A stretch of 64,000 bases of DNA from Chrysogorgia sp. JL179-B06 (GCA_035772405.1 JAYKKM010000005.1:2677501-2741500); one strand, 5' to 3'. Counted from the first letter of the stretch, positions 40,558 through 49,401 are shown. Notes: generated by a model from the letters alone, not told the origin. Numbers and translations are program-made.

Positions 40558-41924
40558 ATGTCCCTCCTATTGGAGCTCAAGTACGCTGTGTTGGTTTTTG
40601 ATGAAGCTGTGTATGCGAAGGTTCAACAAGTTCGTTGGAAACAAGAGATATTCAGTAATCGATTCATTGTACGGCTTGGCGAGTTTCACACCATCATGAG
40701 CTATATATCTGCTGTGTCAAAGATCTTTGAAGATGGAGGTCTCAAGGTATATAGTCTTCTACCATCTGCCCTTGTAAACCTTTTCATTATAAAATATTGT
40801 AAGATTCCTATTATTCTTTTCATTTATATAGGATGTGTTTATAGAATCTGGTATTGTTAGTGAAGGATCTATCAAGGGTGTTCTCTCTGGTAAAAATTAC
40901 AACCGGTCTGTGTTATGTCACAAAATTATGTATGAAGCCCTACAACGCCTAAGACTCGAGGCATTTTTGGATTACGTGGCAGAAAATCAAGAAACGACTT
41001 CATTCATTGACAACATGGCGGGATCGTTTCTAGAAGACAAGTTCCTCACGCGTGAATTGGACAGGCCAGAAATGCAGAAGATAGTGGAATCATATGAGCT
41101 ATTTATAGCCGATTCGTCCAGTAAATCGAGAACCTTTGCCTTTTGGAGCATGTATATTAAAATGGCAGGTAACTTTTATTACAAGTTATTAACGAAATCT
41201 ATTTTCTCATAAGACTTATTATATTTGCCTAAGCTCTTTTTTATCTCTCGAATTTTTAGTTAGAGTTTTAAGTTTTTGACTTTGAATAAACAGGTGTGTT
41301 ACTGATGTTCATCCGAGCCACCAGAGAAGTCAACTGGGATCTCCATCTGACAGCGTTCAGAGCTATGCTTCCATGGTTCTTCATTTGTGACAGAGTCAAC
41401 TATGCCAGGTACGGGTCGGCGTATATACTGGAGATGACTGCATTGGAAAAGTCGCACCCAGGTACGAACATTTATTTTCAGTTTCAAACAAAAATGCCAA
41501 AAGTATTAAATTAAGGAGGCTCCCTACAGTTAAACTTGTTTTCCCAATATCTTCGCAATAAAGGGCTATTAATGCAAATCGCGAATTCTTTTCGACTTGG
41601 TGCAATATTTGACACCTATGGAATATTTAGAATTATATTAAATATTAATATTGTTTGACATAAGACTAACGTTTCCTTTGTAGGAATTCGTGAAGAACTT
41701 TCTACCAACTTTGCTGTCCAGCGTCAGGATAATCATGGATTTTCTGCAGTGGCATGCGACCAAACGATAGAACAAACTGCCAATCGGGATTCAAAAACGA
41801 AAGGTGGTCTAATTGGGTTTTCCATGAACCGTTCCACTGTTCACAGATGGTTGTTGTCGCAGTCTGAGAGGGCTTCAATTACAAGCGAATGTAAGGGCAT
41901 GGCAGGGATGGAATGTATGCCAAG
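40558..41924 (+). CDS. Uncharacterised multi-exon host gene (multicopy invertebrate family), partial
   Basis: Four exons join in frame: 40558-40746 (its true 5' end may be the acceptor at 40551), 40832-41168, 41294-41461 and 41684-41924. Each junction has GT and AG. Recognisable strings are VRLGEFHTIMSYISAVSKIF, IESGIVSEGSIKGVLSG, IMYEALQRLRLEAFLDYV, LPWFFICDRVNYARYGSAYI and CDQTIEQTANRDSKTKGGL. From memory this matches a large uncharacterised family, often multicopy in cnidarians and other marine invertebrates. Its function is unknown, and a link to mobile elements is possible. The last exon ends in an open donor (CCAAG|GTAATG) and no continuation was found before the viral element begins at about 42.6 kb, so the element may sit in the next intron. 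Confidence 0.65.
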
Positions 41925-42233
41925 GTAATGTATTTATAAAGGATTTCCACAACTATTACAGATATAGGAAGTATATAAAGATTTGTAGCAGGTACACATT
42001 TATTTATTTTACACGAAGTTTGGTTTGTGTTATACAGTAGTAATATATATATATATATATATATCAATGTGTTTGGGACTGGACCGAGCTCTAAGCCCAT
42101 CAGAATCAAGAATTGATTTGAATGGACCAATCAGAGCACAGCCAGTCCAAAATTTCCAGGGGGGTTGAATAGTTTTAAGATGTGGTCACCCTGTTAAGAG
42201 CGACCAGCCATCAAATCAGGGGGGATATGCAGC

Positions 42234-42426
42234 TGGTCGTATACAAGAGGTTTTTTGTGAATTTTGTATATATTTATCTCATGAAATCTGGTGTTGTTGT
42301 ACGACCAGTTTTTGGTTTATCCTTGAGTTTGACGACCAGAGAGAGAGAGGAAGGTCAATCAAGGTGATCGTAGTCAATTTCATGAGATAGATATTTAAAA
42401 TTCAAAAAAAACTTTATAAACGACCA
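42234..42426. repeat. Imperfect inverted repeat near the left side of the viral element
   Basis: ggtcgtatacaagaggtttt...tatctcatgaaat (42234-42284) is mirrored by aatttcatgagatagatatt...ataaacgacc (42375-42425). A foldback-type repeat of host DNA or part of the junction; it is not a proven terminal repeat of the viral element. Confidence 0.6.
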
Positions 42427-42792
42427 TCATACCTCACCCAATGTGATTTATACTTACACGTGCCATCCAAAAAAACGTCCATATTATTTTTATTGGAAGA
42501 GTTGTACGATGTTGAAATAAAAATAATCAAATTTTGGTTTATAGAATTAATCATAGAAATTTCCGCCATGGAGCTCTTACCTCGACGCCATCTTATGGCC
42601 GAATGACTGATATTCTTTAGTTACGGTATTTTTAAAAAAAATGATAAAATTTGTAGAGGGAAATATCTCCAAAAATTATTTGGTGTTTTTCAAATAGATG
42701 AAATATATTTAAAAAAAAAATAAAATGTACTTTAACACACAATAAAATAACTTTTTTTTGAAAAAACAAAATTCTCTTTTTATTGTTTTTAT
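42427..42792. other. Transition from host DNA to viral element; left end not resolved
   Basis: No gene. The A+T content rises sharply from about 42600. The string tttgtagaggga occurs at about 42650 and again at about 43342. I could not identify a terminal inverted repeat because the right end is outside the window. Confidence 0.4.
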
Positions 42793-43323
42793 TTAATCTA
42801 AATACATTTCTTTATTAATAGAACTAAGTATGGAATCATCAGTTATCATAATTGTTGTTAGATATTTATACGGATAAAGAATTCCCCCATCTACCACTTC
42901 TAAATATAATTTATACCCGGATAGCTTACCCGAGGGAAAGTATATACAGTGTCGTAAAATATATTTTTGATTTGGAAAATTCTGTCGAAGAGAATTAATA
43001 TCACAGCGGGTATATATTTTTTTTTTAATGTTGTTTCTATTAAATACTTTTTCCTCCTTTACTTCGTCATCAGCAGTCCCCAAAAATGCTTTCAAACTAT
43101 CATCACTATCAGAATCACCATTATCCTGAATAGGTTTGACGGGTTTAAAGTCATCGAAATTAAACACTTTCGACGTATACGTATCCGTATCCCGTACACG
43201 TACACCGTACGCGTATCCTTCTCCTTTATCGTTGTAATCCCATATGAGAGGGGAACCATTCAGGGGTATGAGATTGGGTTCTCCATAGGAAGCTTCATTC
43301 GTTATTTCTTCTTTCGTAGCCAT
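42793..43323 (-). CDS. Small-protein family member 1 (176 aa)
   Basis: Not recognised by domain. The N-terminal half is acidic and low in order (DNGDSDSDDSLKAF). The C-terminal 70 residues share a pattern with the products at 43982, 45468, 45898 and 47728: a hydrophobic [VIL]-x-x-C segment (here YILRHC, about residue 130), then Y-x-L-x-L-E-V (YKLYLEVVDGG), and an end with small hydrophobic strands. This is the longest member and the only one with the acidic extension. It lies on the minus strand at the extreme left of the element, with a TATAAATA string on the minus strand at 43397-43404. The role is unknown; a host-interaction function is only a guess. Confidence 0.7.
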   Translation of the reverse strand: MATKEEITNEASYGEPNLIPLNGSPLIWDYNDKGEGYAYGVRVRDTDTYTSKVFNFDDFKPVKPIQDNGDSDSDDSLKAFLGTADDEVKEEKVFNRNNIKKKIYTRCDINSLRQNFPNQKYILRHCIYFPSGKLSGYKLYLEVVDGGILYPYKYLTTIMITDDSILSSINKEMYLD

Positions 43324-43451
43324 TTTTTCTTAAACTAAGTTTGTAGAGGGACAATGTTTTATAAGCACGTATAAATGAAAAAGAAAAGTTTCAGCTTATT
43401 TATATGAGAGTTTTTTGAGAAAATTTTTTTTCATTTCTACAAAACCTGGGG

Positions 43452-43460
43452 TATAAAAAA
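43452..43460 (+). promoter_or_regulatory. TATA box before the Rep-like gene
   Basis: TATAAAAAA 25 bp upstream of the ATG at 43477. The short distance means the leader would be very short or the start codon lies further in. Confidence 0.45.
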
Positions 43461-43476
43461 CGATATCATAAAAAAA

Positions 43477-43836
43477 ATGGTCAGTTATTTTGTTGAAGAT
43501 GGGTATATACCCTCGCGAAAGATTTGGTCATTTCAAATGCGTAATCAAGAAAATGCTGAAACATTGATAGAGGCAGCGAAATTAATTCACACTCCACAGA
43601 ATTGTCTGAAATTAAATGAAATATCGTTTTTTGAATGTAGTCGTGAAATTGTAAAAGATAAAGAATTAGGATTTCTTCAAGGGGTTATTTATCTCAAAGA
43701 AGCAAGAGCTGATATTTTTGATTGGCTTCCATATGGGGGAGAAATCCTTCGTTCTTATGCTGATGATTTCTACCATTTTAAAGGTAGACTATATGATCCG
43801 TCCACGTTATATCGATATGGAAAACGTCAGGGTTAA
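43477..43836 (+). CDS. Degenerate CRESS Rep-like (HUH endonuclease fold) protein
   Basis: The 119-residue product resembles the N-terminal replication-initiator domain of CRESS-DNA viruses. Three motif positions can be lined up in order: KIWSFQMRN at 16-24 (motif I type), GFLQGVIYLK at about 66-75 (motif II, normally HLQG; the first metal-binding His is Phe here), and YHFKG at about 102-106 (motif III Y-x-x-K), followed by the usual Y-x-Y/W-G string (LYRYGKRQG). No helicase domain follows. Loss of the motif II His predicts loss of metal-dependent nicking, so it may be a DNA-binding relic. A stop (TAA) is followed directly in the same frame by the ATG of the next short ORF. The similarity was judged by eye; confidence in the family is moderate. 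Confidence 0.45.
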   Translation: MVSYFVEDGYIPSRKIWSFQMRNQENAETLIEAAKLIHTPQNCLKLNEISFFECSREIVKDKELGFLQGVIYLKEARADIFDWLPYGGEILRSYADDFYHFKGRLYDPSTLYRYGKRQG

Positions 43837-43926
43837 ATGGGAAAATTATGGGATAGTGAAAGAATCTATAAATTAGCTGATTATAAGAACAAGCATCGAC
43901 AAAAACAAAAAAGAAAAAACTTTTAG
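43837..43926 (+). CDS. Short basic ORF directly after the Rep-like gene (29 aa)
   Basis: Starts with ATG immediately after the TAA of the Rep-like ORF and in the same frame. The product is short and Lys/Arg-rich at its end. It could be an independent peptide, a read-through tail of the preceding gene, or not expressed. Confidence 0.3.
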   Translation: MGKLWDSERIYKLADYKNKHRQKQKRKNF

Positions 43927-43981
43927 AGTAAAGAAAGAAATTCATGTAATAAAAAATAACAACATGTTTTATTAAATAAAT

Positions 43982-44338
43982 TTATACAAGAGAAGGAATT
44001 ATTATGTCTTTGTCAGTTTTTATAAACATAACATTTTTATGCAAAAGATGAGGAATATCTTCCTCTGATAATATTTTTATTGTTTTTCCAGATTCTCCAT
44101 GATTGATAATTTTCAGGGTTATTTCATACGGGTGTTGTTCCACACCATTTTTTTTTATTACAGAACATTGTTTTGTTTCAATTATTGTAACAGGTTTGCA
44201 ATCCTCCACAAAATATATATATTCAGGATATTCTTTAAGAAGAGATTCATATGATAAATAGCGCTGAAAAGTAATTTTGGAGCAGTCAAAAAAAGTTATA
44301 CTATTTCTACATATACTAACATAATGTAATACGGACAT
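43982..44338 (-). CDS. Small-protein family member 2 (118 aa)
   Basis: Shares with the 45468 product the block YFVEDCKPVTI / YLVEDCKPAIL in the middle, followed by YEITLKIINHG / YELTLKIIKQG and a hydrophobic end with a leucine pair before a Lys (HLLHKNV). Both have an N-terminal Y-x-S or Y-x-x-C segment. Predicted mostly beta. No known domain recognised. It faces the basic gene at 44510 across a shared 170-bp spacer. Confidence 0.72.
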   Translation of the reverse strand: MSVLHYVSICRNSITFFDCSKITFQRYLSYESLLKEYPEYIYFVEDCKPVTIIETKQCSVIKKNGVEQHPYEITLKIINHGESGKTIKILSEEDIPHLLHKNVMFIKTDKDIIIPSLV

Positions 44339-44443
44339 TGTTTTTTTTCAGTAATGATAAAGTTTTTTAGTTTAAACATCTTATATAATATTATATATGT
44401 GTCTCAGAAAAGATATATAAAAAAAAATCAAAAAACAGAACAG

Positions 44444-44451
44444 TATAAATA
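44444..44451 (+). promoter_or_regulatory. TATAAATA box before the 44510 gene
   Basis: TATAAATA 58 bp before the ATG. The same octamer precedes several other genes of the element. Confidence 0.5.
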
Positions 44452-44509
44452 GACGGTTTTTCTTTTTTTTATATTGCATTGCTTGTCGTACTTCAGTTAA
44501 CAAAAAAAA

Positions 44510-44661
44510 ATGAAGTGTAGGAGGAGTTGTATAAAAAAGCGAAAACGAAAAATAAAAAAAGAATACGAAAACGACGACGTTCTAAAAAAATTCAAAAAGG
44601 AGGATGGAAAAAAGATCATCCGAATTATAATCATAAGTTTTATGAATTTTGGAAATGGTAG
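44510..44661 (+). CDS. Basic GG-motif core-like protein (frame broken in an A run)
   Basis: The reading begins with a very basic stretch (MKCRRSCIKKRKRKIKK). At the seven-A run 44554-44560 the reading that makes sense moves to the neighbouring frame, where RKRRRSKKIQKGG and an aromatic tail (HKFYEFWKW) follow, ending at the TAG at 44659-44661. R/K-rich IQKGG is shared with the gene at 53533, and QKGG recurs at 57103 and 63236. Such short basic proteins with GG sites resemble adenovirus core proteins cut by adenain, so a DNA-condensing virion role is inferred. The uninterrupted frame (to 44764) gives an unlikely hydrophobic tail. Confidence 0.5.
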
Positions 44662-44708
44662 ACAATGTATTTTAAAAAAATTTTTATTAATCCAAATAAG
44701 TTTTTTTT

Positions 44709-44837
44709 TCATCTTTGTATTCTATCATCACATTCACATAGATCAACTATTCTACTATAGATAAGTCGTGAGTAATTCTGTTTACAAGGATAACAATAAT
44801 GATGGTTTACAAAGCATTCTTTACATCTGTAATGCAT
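44709..44837 (-). CDS. Cys-rich mini-protein (42 aa)
   Basis: Short minus-strand ORF with paired cysteines: CKEC, then CYPC about ten residues later, and CEC near the end, with His residues between. This could be a small zinc-binding module. Length and position make it uncertain. Confidence 0.35.
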   Translation of the reverse strand: MHYRCKECFVNHHYCYPCKQNYSRLIYSRIVDLCECDDRIQR

Positions 44838-44964
44838 AAAAAATGATAGAAGGAATTCACTTCACAACAACAGAAACTGCAATAGACCATCTTGACAACT
44901 TTTTTTTGGACGTTTTGTGAAAATTTTATAGTTTGACAACCTATTTTTATAGATTTTGCAAAAC

Positions 44965-44972
44965 TATATAAA
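44965..44972 (+). promoter_or_regulatory. TATA box before the 45011 gene
   Basis: TATATAAA 38 bp upstream of the ATG. Confidence 0.4.
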
Positions 44973-45010
44973 CAGGGTATCAAATATATTTTTTCTATTA
45001 TTTTTTCAAC

Positions 45011-45376
45011 ATGTGGTTGCGTTCAATGATTGATTTTGGAGAATGTGAATCTCATGATTATCTTACATTTTATTATCATGCTGAACCCATACAATTAGTA
45101 AACTATGAACCTGTGATTCCCTCGTGTTTAAGATATGGATATTGTTTATAGCTGAAAGATTGGCAAGGACCTCGATATTTCAAATTGATGCTAGTAGACT
45201 CGTTTGGAGCTCCGGAGGATAATTTACAGAACCTCTTATCATCATTGAAGGGAAAATATATAAATATTAATAATAATAATGTAAAATTAGCAAACTCAGC
45301 ACCTATAGTAAACATTAAACCCTACAATTTCATTAACCATAGGGGTAGAGGGAAACAAATATTTTTATCTTTGTAA
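45011..45376 (+). pseudogene. Small protein with an in-frame TAG (about 121 codons)
   Basis: The frame is open from the ATG at 45011 through an Asp/Glu- and Tyr-rich N-terminus (SHDYLTFYYHAEPIQLV), meets TAG at 45149-45151, and continues open to 45376 with YFKLMLVDSFGAPEDN. The second part resembles blocks in the 47026 product (a [YF]-hydrophobic strand followed by a short loop and a K-G-x-Y-I/V strand). Codon use does not change across the stop. It may be inactivated or read through. Function unknown. Confidence 0.5.
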
Positions 45377-45467
45377 TGTTTTTAAAATAAAAAACCTTGA
45401 AAGTTAGAAACAGAATATCGAGTTTTTATTTTTGTAAAAAATTTTATTACAAGAAAAATATATATGT

Positions 45468-45815
45468 TTACAAATTAATTTGTTGTGGAATTATTGAGTT
45501 ACCATTTATTAGTTTAATTGTTTTATACAAGAGATGATCACTTTTAGTATCAAGAATTGTTTTTAGGGTTATTCCCTTCTCTTCAAGTAATCCCTGTTTA
45601 ATAATTTTCAGAGTTAGTTCGTAGACTTGAGGTGGAGAACAAAATGGGGGATTACATTCTTTACATAGTATAGCAGGTTTACAATCCTCTACCAAATATG
45701 TATAGTTAGGAAAATGTTTTTGAAGAAAATGACATGAATAATAACGAGGAGTATAGTCATAATATGCTACACCCCTATAATTGACACAGGTCACGAGATC
45801 TTGTTCTTGATTCAT
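45468..45815 (-). CDS. Small-protein family member 3 (115 aa)
   Basis: Closest relative of the 43982 product: Y-L-V-E-D-C-K-P-A core, a short Cys-containing loop (CKECNPPFC) and the YELTLKIIKQG strand, ending with DHLLYKTIKL. Unknown function. The extra cysteines could bind metal. Confidence 0.72.
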   Translation of the reverse strand: MNQEQDLVTCVNYRGVAYYDYTPRYYSCHFLQKHFPNYTYLVEDCKPAILCKECNPPFCSPPQVYELTLKIIKQGLLEEKGITLKTILDTKSDHLLYKTIKLINGNSIIPQQINL

Positions 45816-45897
45816 CTTGTTATCAATATGATTAAATCAAATATGTAATCTTATATATATAATAAATAAAAAACACGAATTTTTTTTAAAAAAGTTT

Positions 45898-46325
45898 TTA
45901 TTGAGTATATGCTACAGCTTTCATGAAATTATTAGAATCTATTATTAGTTTAATTTCTTTTTGTAAAAGATCAGAAGCATCATAGTCAACAATTATTGTT
46001 ATGTTTTCACCCAGACATGAACAATTCCATTCATCATTTTCATATTCATGTTTCTTTTTAACTTCCAGAGCTAAGTAATATGTTTGAGGCGTTGAGGGTA
46101 TATCTTCATAGGGTATATCTTCAATACATTCGCATAATACCGTAGGTTGACATTTCTTTACAACATAGGTAAAGTGGTGTAATTCTTTGGCTAGAAACGA
46201 CTTGGATAATAGTTACTTTCATCTTCAATTTTGTAGGGGTTAAAGTCATCAGCAATTATTCTTTTATAACTTCTACCGTTATGTTCATCACAATCACGAT
46301 ACTGTACATGTGAATTCGACATCAT
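45898..46325 (-). pseudogene. Small-protein family member 4, frame-shifted
   Basis: The minus-strand reading starts at ATG 46325 and runs to about 46195, where it hits a TAG. The family-like remainder lies in the neighbouring frame and ends at 45898. The second part has the family features: YVVKKCQPTVLCEC, then YYLALEVKKKHEYEND and a DLLQKEIKLI end. One base appears to be missing near 46191-46197, which is not in a homopolymer. This copy would not make the full protein. Confidence 0.65.
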
Positions 46326-46463
46326 TCACAAATAACGTTTAACATGTGGGTAACGCGTTTATATATAATTTTTTATAAAAAAAATATATAAAAAGAAAAA
46401 TCAAAATTTAAAAAGACAGATATTCTAAAATAAAAAAAAAATAAAAAATAAATTTTAGTAGGA

Positions 46464-46471
46464 TATAAATA
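46464..46471 (+). promoter_or_regulatory. TATAAATA box before the 46505 gene
   Basis: TATAAATA 33 bp before the ATG. Confidence 0.5.
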
Positions 46472-46504
46472 AAAATGTAATAAAATGGTTTTTACAAAAA
46501 TATC

Positions 46505-46684
46505 ATGGAAACCGTGGATGCACGATATAATAGATTATTCTATTCAAAATATCCTTGTGGACAATGTCTTAACGGAAATATGTGTGGGGAAGTGTGTGCG
46601 AATTATATACCGCGGAAAGATCCAAAACAAAAAAAACGTTGTTGTAGATTAAAGAGATGGTTGTTAAAGAAGATATGGTGTTAA
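46505..46684 (+). CDS. CxxC mini-protein A (59 aa), paralogue of the next gene
   Basis: A short ORF with a conserved start shared with 46774: D-A-R-Y-N-R-L-F-Y-S-K-Y-P-C-G-Q-C versus D-E-R-Y-N-R-L-Y-Y-N-K-H-P-C-G-R-C. Two C-x2-C type pairs and a basic tail rich in Lys, Arg and Cys follow. It could be a small zinc-binding nucleic-acid protein. The duplication of a gene this small, each copy with its own TATA box, supports that both are real. Confidence 0.6.
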   Translation: METVDARYNRLFYSKYPCGQCLNGNMCGEVCANYIPRKDPKQKKRCCRLKRWLLKKIWC

Positions 46685-46727
46685 AAGATTTAAAGAAGAA
46701 AATCCCATAAAAAAAAATAAGAAACAG

Positions 46728-46735
46728 TATAAATA
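46728..46735 (+). promoter_or_regulatory. TATAAATA box before the 46774 gene
   Basis: TATAAATA 38 bp before the ATG. Confidence 0.5.
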
Positions 46736-46773
46736 AGAGTAAAAAAAATAATTGTTTATATATTTGTTAGACA

Positions 46774-46989
46774 ATGGAACGTAAAGAAACAGCAGATGAA
46801 CGATATAATAGATTATATTATAACAAACATCCTTGTGGAAGATGTATTAACAAACACCCGTGTCCGATTCATCCAGATGAATTAAAACTTTCAAGACTAA
46901 ACAGTTTTAAACGTCGGGTGTTAAACAAGTTAAATATACGGTGGAAATATACAGTGAATGTTTCAGTGGAAATAGGTTACGACGAATAG
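46774..46989 (+). CDS. CxxC mini-protein B (71 aa)
   Basis: Paralogue of 46505: ERYNRLYYNKHPCGRC followed by a C-P-I-H string, then a basic helix-like segment (LNSFKRRVLNKLNIRW). The Cys/His arrangement could bind one zinc. Function unknown. Confidence 0.65.
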   Translation: MERKETADERYNRLYYNKHPCGRCINKHPCPIHPDELKLSRLNSFKRRVLNKLNIRWKYTVNVSVEIGYDE

Positions 46990-47025
46990 AAGAAAAGACG
47001 TCGAAGTTTTTTTAAAAAGATTTAA

Positions 47026-47688
47026 ATGGCTGTACGAGAGCGTGATTTTGATGAAATTCTTTACCCCGACATTCAATATTTATTACATGCTGAATTGTTT
47101 GAGATAGAAAAAACACGAGATTCAACGTTTTCTTTTTTGGAATGGAGAGAGCATCCCTATCAGTTTAGATGTGCTGATTATGATTATAAATATTTTAACA
47201 TTTATGTGGAAGATAAAAATGAACAATCTATATTTCGGAAACGATATGGTGGAAAAAGATATTATAGATTTTTAATAACAGGTTTTAGCTGTACTATGTC
47301 ATTTTATGATCAGTTAGTGGGAAAACATGTAGTATTTATTGATAGAGAACCGAGATTACCCACGTTAATTTCGACCCTTGATTGTTTTGAGATAAATAAT
47401 ATCCCATGTTATTCAAAAACGTTTTTGTATGGTGAATGTAAGGATTCAAGATTTAGATTAGTAAATTATCAGTTTCGTGAAAATTTTGATGGTGAAGAGC
47501 TTTATTTAGTTCTTATTAAAGATGAAAATATATTATCTGTACTTAATGTGATTTATGGTACTAGTAATGGAAATTATATTGTAACATTAATAAATAAAAT
47601 ACATTTTGATAAATCTATGTTGCAACTACATGTATATTTAAATTGTTGTGGGGAATTATGTAATAATTTTAATGAATTAAATATTTGA
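47026..47688 (+). CDS. Unknown protein (220 aa) with internally repeated strands
   Basis: No domain recognised. Two halves look alike: YYRFLITGFSCTMSFYDQLV with a following KHVVFI, and ELYLVLIKDENILSVLN with a following GNYIVTLI. They resemble the C-terminal block of the small minus-strand family (Y-x-L-x-L-x-V ... hydrophobic end) and of the 45011 product. A distant duplicated relative of that family is possible. Tyr- and Phe-rich, no signal peptide or membrane segment. Confidence 0.65.
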   Translation: MAVRERDFDEILYPDIQYLLHAELFEIEKTRDSTFSFLEWREHPYQFRCADYDYKYFNIYVEDKNEQSIFRKRYGGKRYYRFLITGFSCTMSFYDQLVGKHVVFIDREPRLPTLISTLDCFEINNIPCYSKTFLYGECKDSRFRLVNYQFRENFDGEELYLVLIKDENILSVLNVIYGTSNGNYIVTLINKIHFDKSMLQLHVYLNCCGELCNNFNELNI

Positions 47689-47727
47689 AATAAAACAGTT
47701 CAATAAATCGAGAAAAGCGTTTTTTAT

Positions 47728-47982
47728 TTAAAAAAAAGAATTTATATCCACTTCTTGATCTATGAAATTATGTATACCACAATCTCCTGCCACATGTGTT
47801 GTTATATATTGTTTATAATTAAGCTTTTTATTTTCTGCATACTCCATAACTTCCAAATTTATATATAATCGATTCATAGGAAAGCATGGATTTAGGATTT
47901 GTTCACATTTACGTACAATAAATGTTTGATTTCGGCAATTTTCTTTAAGATAGTGAAGATCATACTGTTTGGGTTTTGACAT
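47728..47982 (-). CDS. Small-protein family member 5 (84 aa, shortest)
   Basis: Contains FIVRKCEQI and LYINLEVMEYAENKKL, matching the C-x-(x) and Y-x-L/I-x-L-E-V pattern of the family, followed by a short Asp-rich end. The N-terminal part of the longer relatives is absent. Confidence 0.6.
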   Translation of the reverse strand: MSKPKQYDLHYLKENCRNQTFIVRKCEQILNPCFPMNRLYINLEVMEYAENKKLNYKQYITTHVAGDCGIHNFIDQEVDINSFF

Positions 47983-48066
47983 ATTGCTTGCATGAGATTC
48001 AACTGAAGAATGAACCCGAAAATAAAAGGGTTTTTATTTTATTTAGATTAATGTTTATTTAGCTTA

Positions 48067-49095
48067 ATGAATTTGAAAAGCTATATAAAGAGTAAGAGAT
48101 TTTTTCAAAATCACAGCAATATGATTGAAACAATTTTAAGAGTTGTTCTTTATTTTCAATATTTTAACCAAGGAGAAATTGGATATTTATTTTGGTTATG
48201 TGGATTATTTGATTATTATCGTGGAAAATATGTCACATGTCCCATGATGAAATGTAAAAACAACATTCGCCCCCACGACGAAGTAAGTTATATAGTCAAT
48301 ATGAAAAAAATCAAGGGAACCCGTGGAATGGAATCCTATTTTATCCTAGAAGATCGTTACTCTTATATGATCCCGAATTTACAAGCAAGTCAAAGAAAAT
48401 ATTCCTTCAAGAGAACACTCTTTCAACGTACTTTATTAATTGAATCAGACACGATATGCTGTAGTTTTTTTTCATTCCCCGATTGTTTTAAAGAATTATT
48501 TATTGTATTACCCCTTGAAAACCACTCAGATTTATTTCAATGTTTAAGAACCAAAGATAAGTATCATTATACATATTTTCTACAAAATCTAACCTTTGAA
48601 AGAAAATACATATCTTATACCCTGGGTTTTGGAAAAGAAAGTTTAGTAAGCAAATTTAAGCACATACAGCGCGAGAAAGGTGATTTAAATCTTTTTTTAA
48701 ATATTTATTTGTTAATGGTAGCACCTAGTATTTTCAATTCTTATGTTTATTGTAGTTCAACTAAAAATATTATCATGGTCACTTCATGTTTTATATTTTA
48801 TTGTCGTGAACATAACCCTATAGGAAGATTTCTCAAAAGACAAAAAAAAGGTCTTTCTGAAAAAAATATTAGATATGATTTTTGGAATTTTATATATTAT
48901 ATAGAAAAGGGTAAAGTATCCTTTGATAAATGTCGGATTAAAAATTGTACGTGTCAAAGTTATTTTTTTGAGTTTGATCCCCTGAAATTAAGTATTTTAA
49001 ACAAAAGTAATTATGATTTAGATGAAAATCACACCCTACTATTACATCCTGTCGATGTTACACGAATAAAAAATTATGGGGGATCTACAGGATAA
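48067..49095 (+). CDS. Unknown protein (342 aa)
   Basis: Intact frame, no recognised domain. It starts with a basic and aromatic segment, a leucine-rich stretch (IGYLFWLCGLFDYYRG) and a Cys pair (CPMMKC, about residue 58). A second Cys group lies near the end (DKCRIKNCTCQSYFFEF). Overall basic and aromatic, probably cytoplasmic or nuclear. There is no close homologue elsewhere in the window. Confidence 0.65.
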   Translation: MNLKSYIKSKRFFQNHSNMIETILRVVLYFQYFNQGEIGYLFWLCGLFDYYRGKYVTCPMMKCKNNIRPHDEVSYIVNMKKIKGTRGMESYFILEDRYSYMIPNLQASQRKYSFKRTLFQRTLLIESDTICCSFFSFPDCFKELFIVLPLENHSDLFQCLRTKDKYHYTYFLQNLTFERKYISYTLGFGKESLVSKFKHIQREKGDLNLFLNIYLLMVAPSIFNSYVYCSSTKNIIMVTSCFIFYCREHNPIGRFLKRQKKGLSEKNIRYDFWNFIYYIEKGKVSFDKCRIKNCTCQSYFFEFDPLKLSILNKSNYDLDENHTLLLHPVDVTRIKNYGGSTG

Positions 49096-49131
49096 TTTAA
49101 GTATAATGAGAAAGTATTTGCACATGTAATA

Positions 49132-49302
49132 ATGGTTGAAGACGAAGTAAAAGATTTATTTACTATGATAAGAAAATATATACAAACAACATTGAATTAT
49201 AATTTAATTTCAAGAAACCCTATATATGAAAACGAACTGACTGAATCGAATGTGAATTGGGATAGTTTTTATAAAAGTATTAGTGAACAAACGTGTATGT
49301 AG
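49132..49302 (+). CDS. Small acidic ORF (56 aa)
   Basis: Short open frame between the 48067 gene and the Fic gene, acidic at the start (MVEDEVKDLFTMI). No homology recognised. May be a minor gene or chance. Confidence 0.3.
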   Translation: MVEDEVKDLFTMIRKYIQTTLNYNLISRNPIYENELTESNVNWDSFYKSISEQTCM

Positions 49303-49311
49303 AAAAAAAAA

Positions 49312-49395
49312 ATGGAATTAAAAACTTGTATAAAATTTAAAGTGTTTGCGTATGATGTTATACGAATGGAAGAAGACGAAGAAAATGAAAAATAA
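49312..49395 (+). CDS. Short ORF upstream of the Fic gene (27 aa)
   Basis: Short frame (MELKTCIKFKVFAYDVIRME...) ending six bases before the Fic start. It could be a leader peptide, or the N-terminus of the Fic protein separated by a frame break. Not distinguishable here. Confidence 0.3.
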   Translation: MELKTCIKFKVFAYDVIRMEEDEENEK

Positions 49396-49401
49396 TTTTG
49401 G

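Noticed and set aside
42234..42426. Inverted repeat as the terminal inverted repeat of the viral element
   Set aside because: Both arms lie together on the left side; a terminal repeat would have its partner at the far right end, outside the window.
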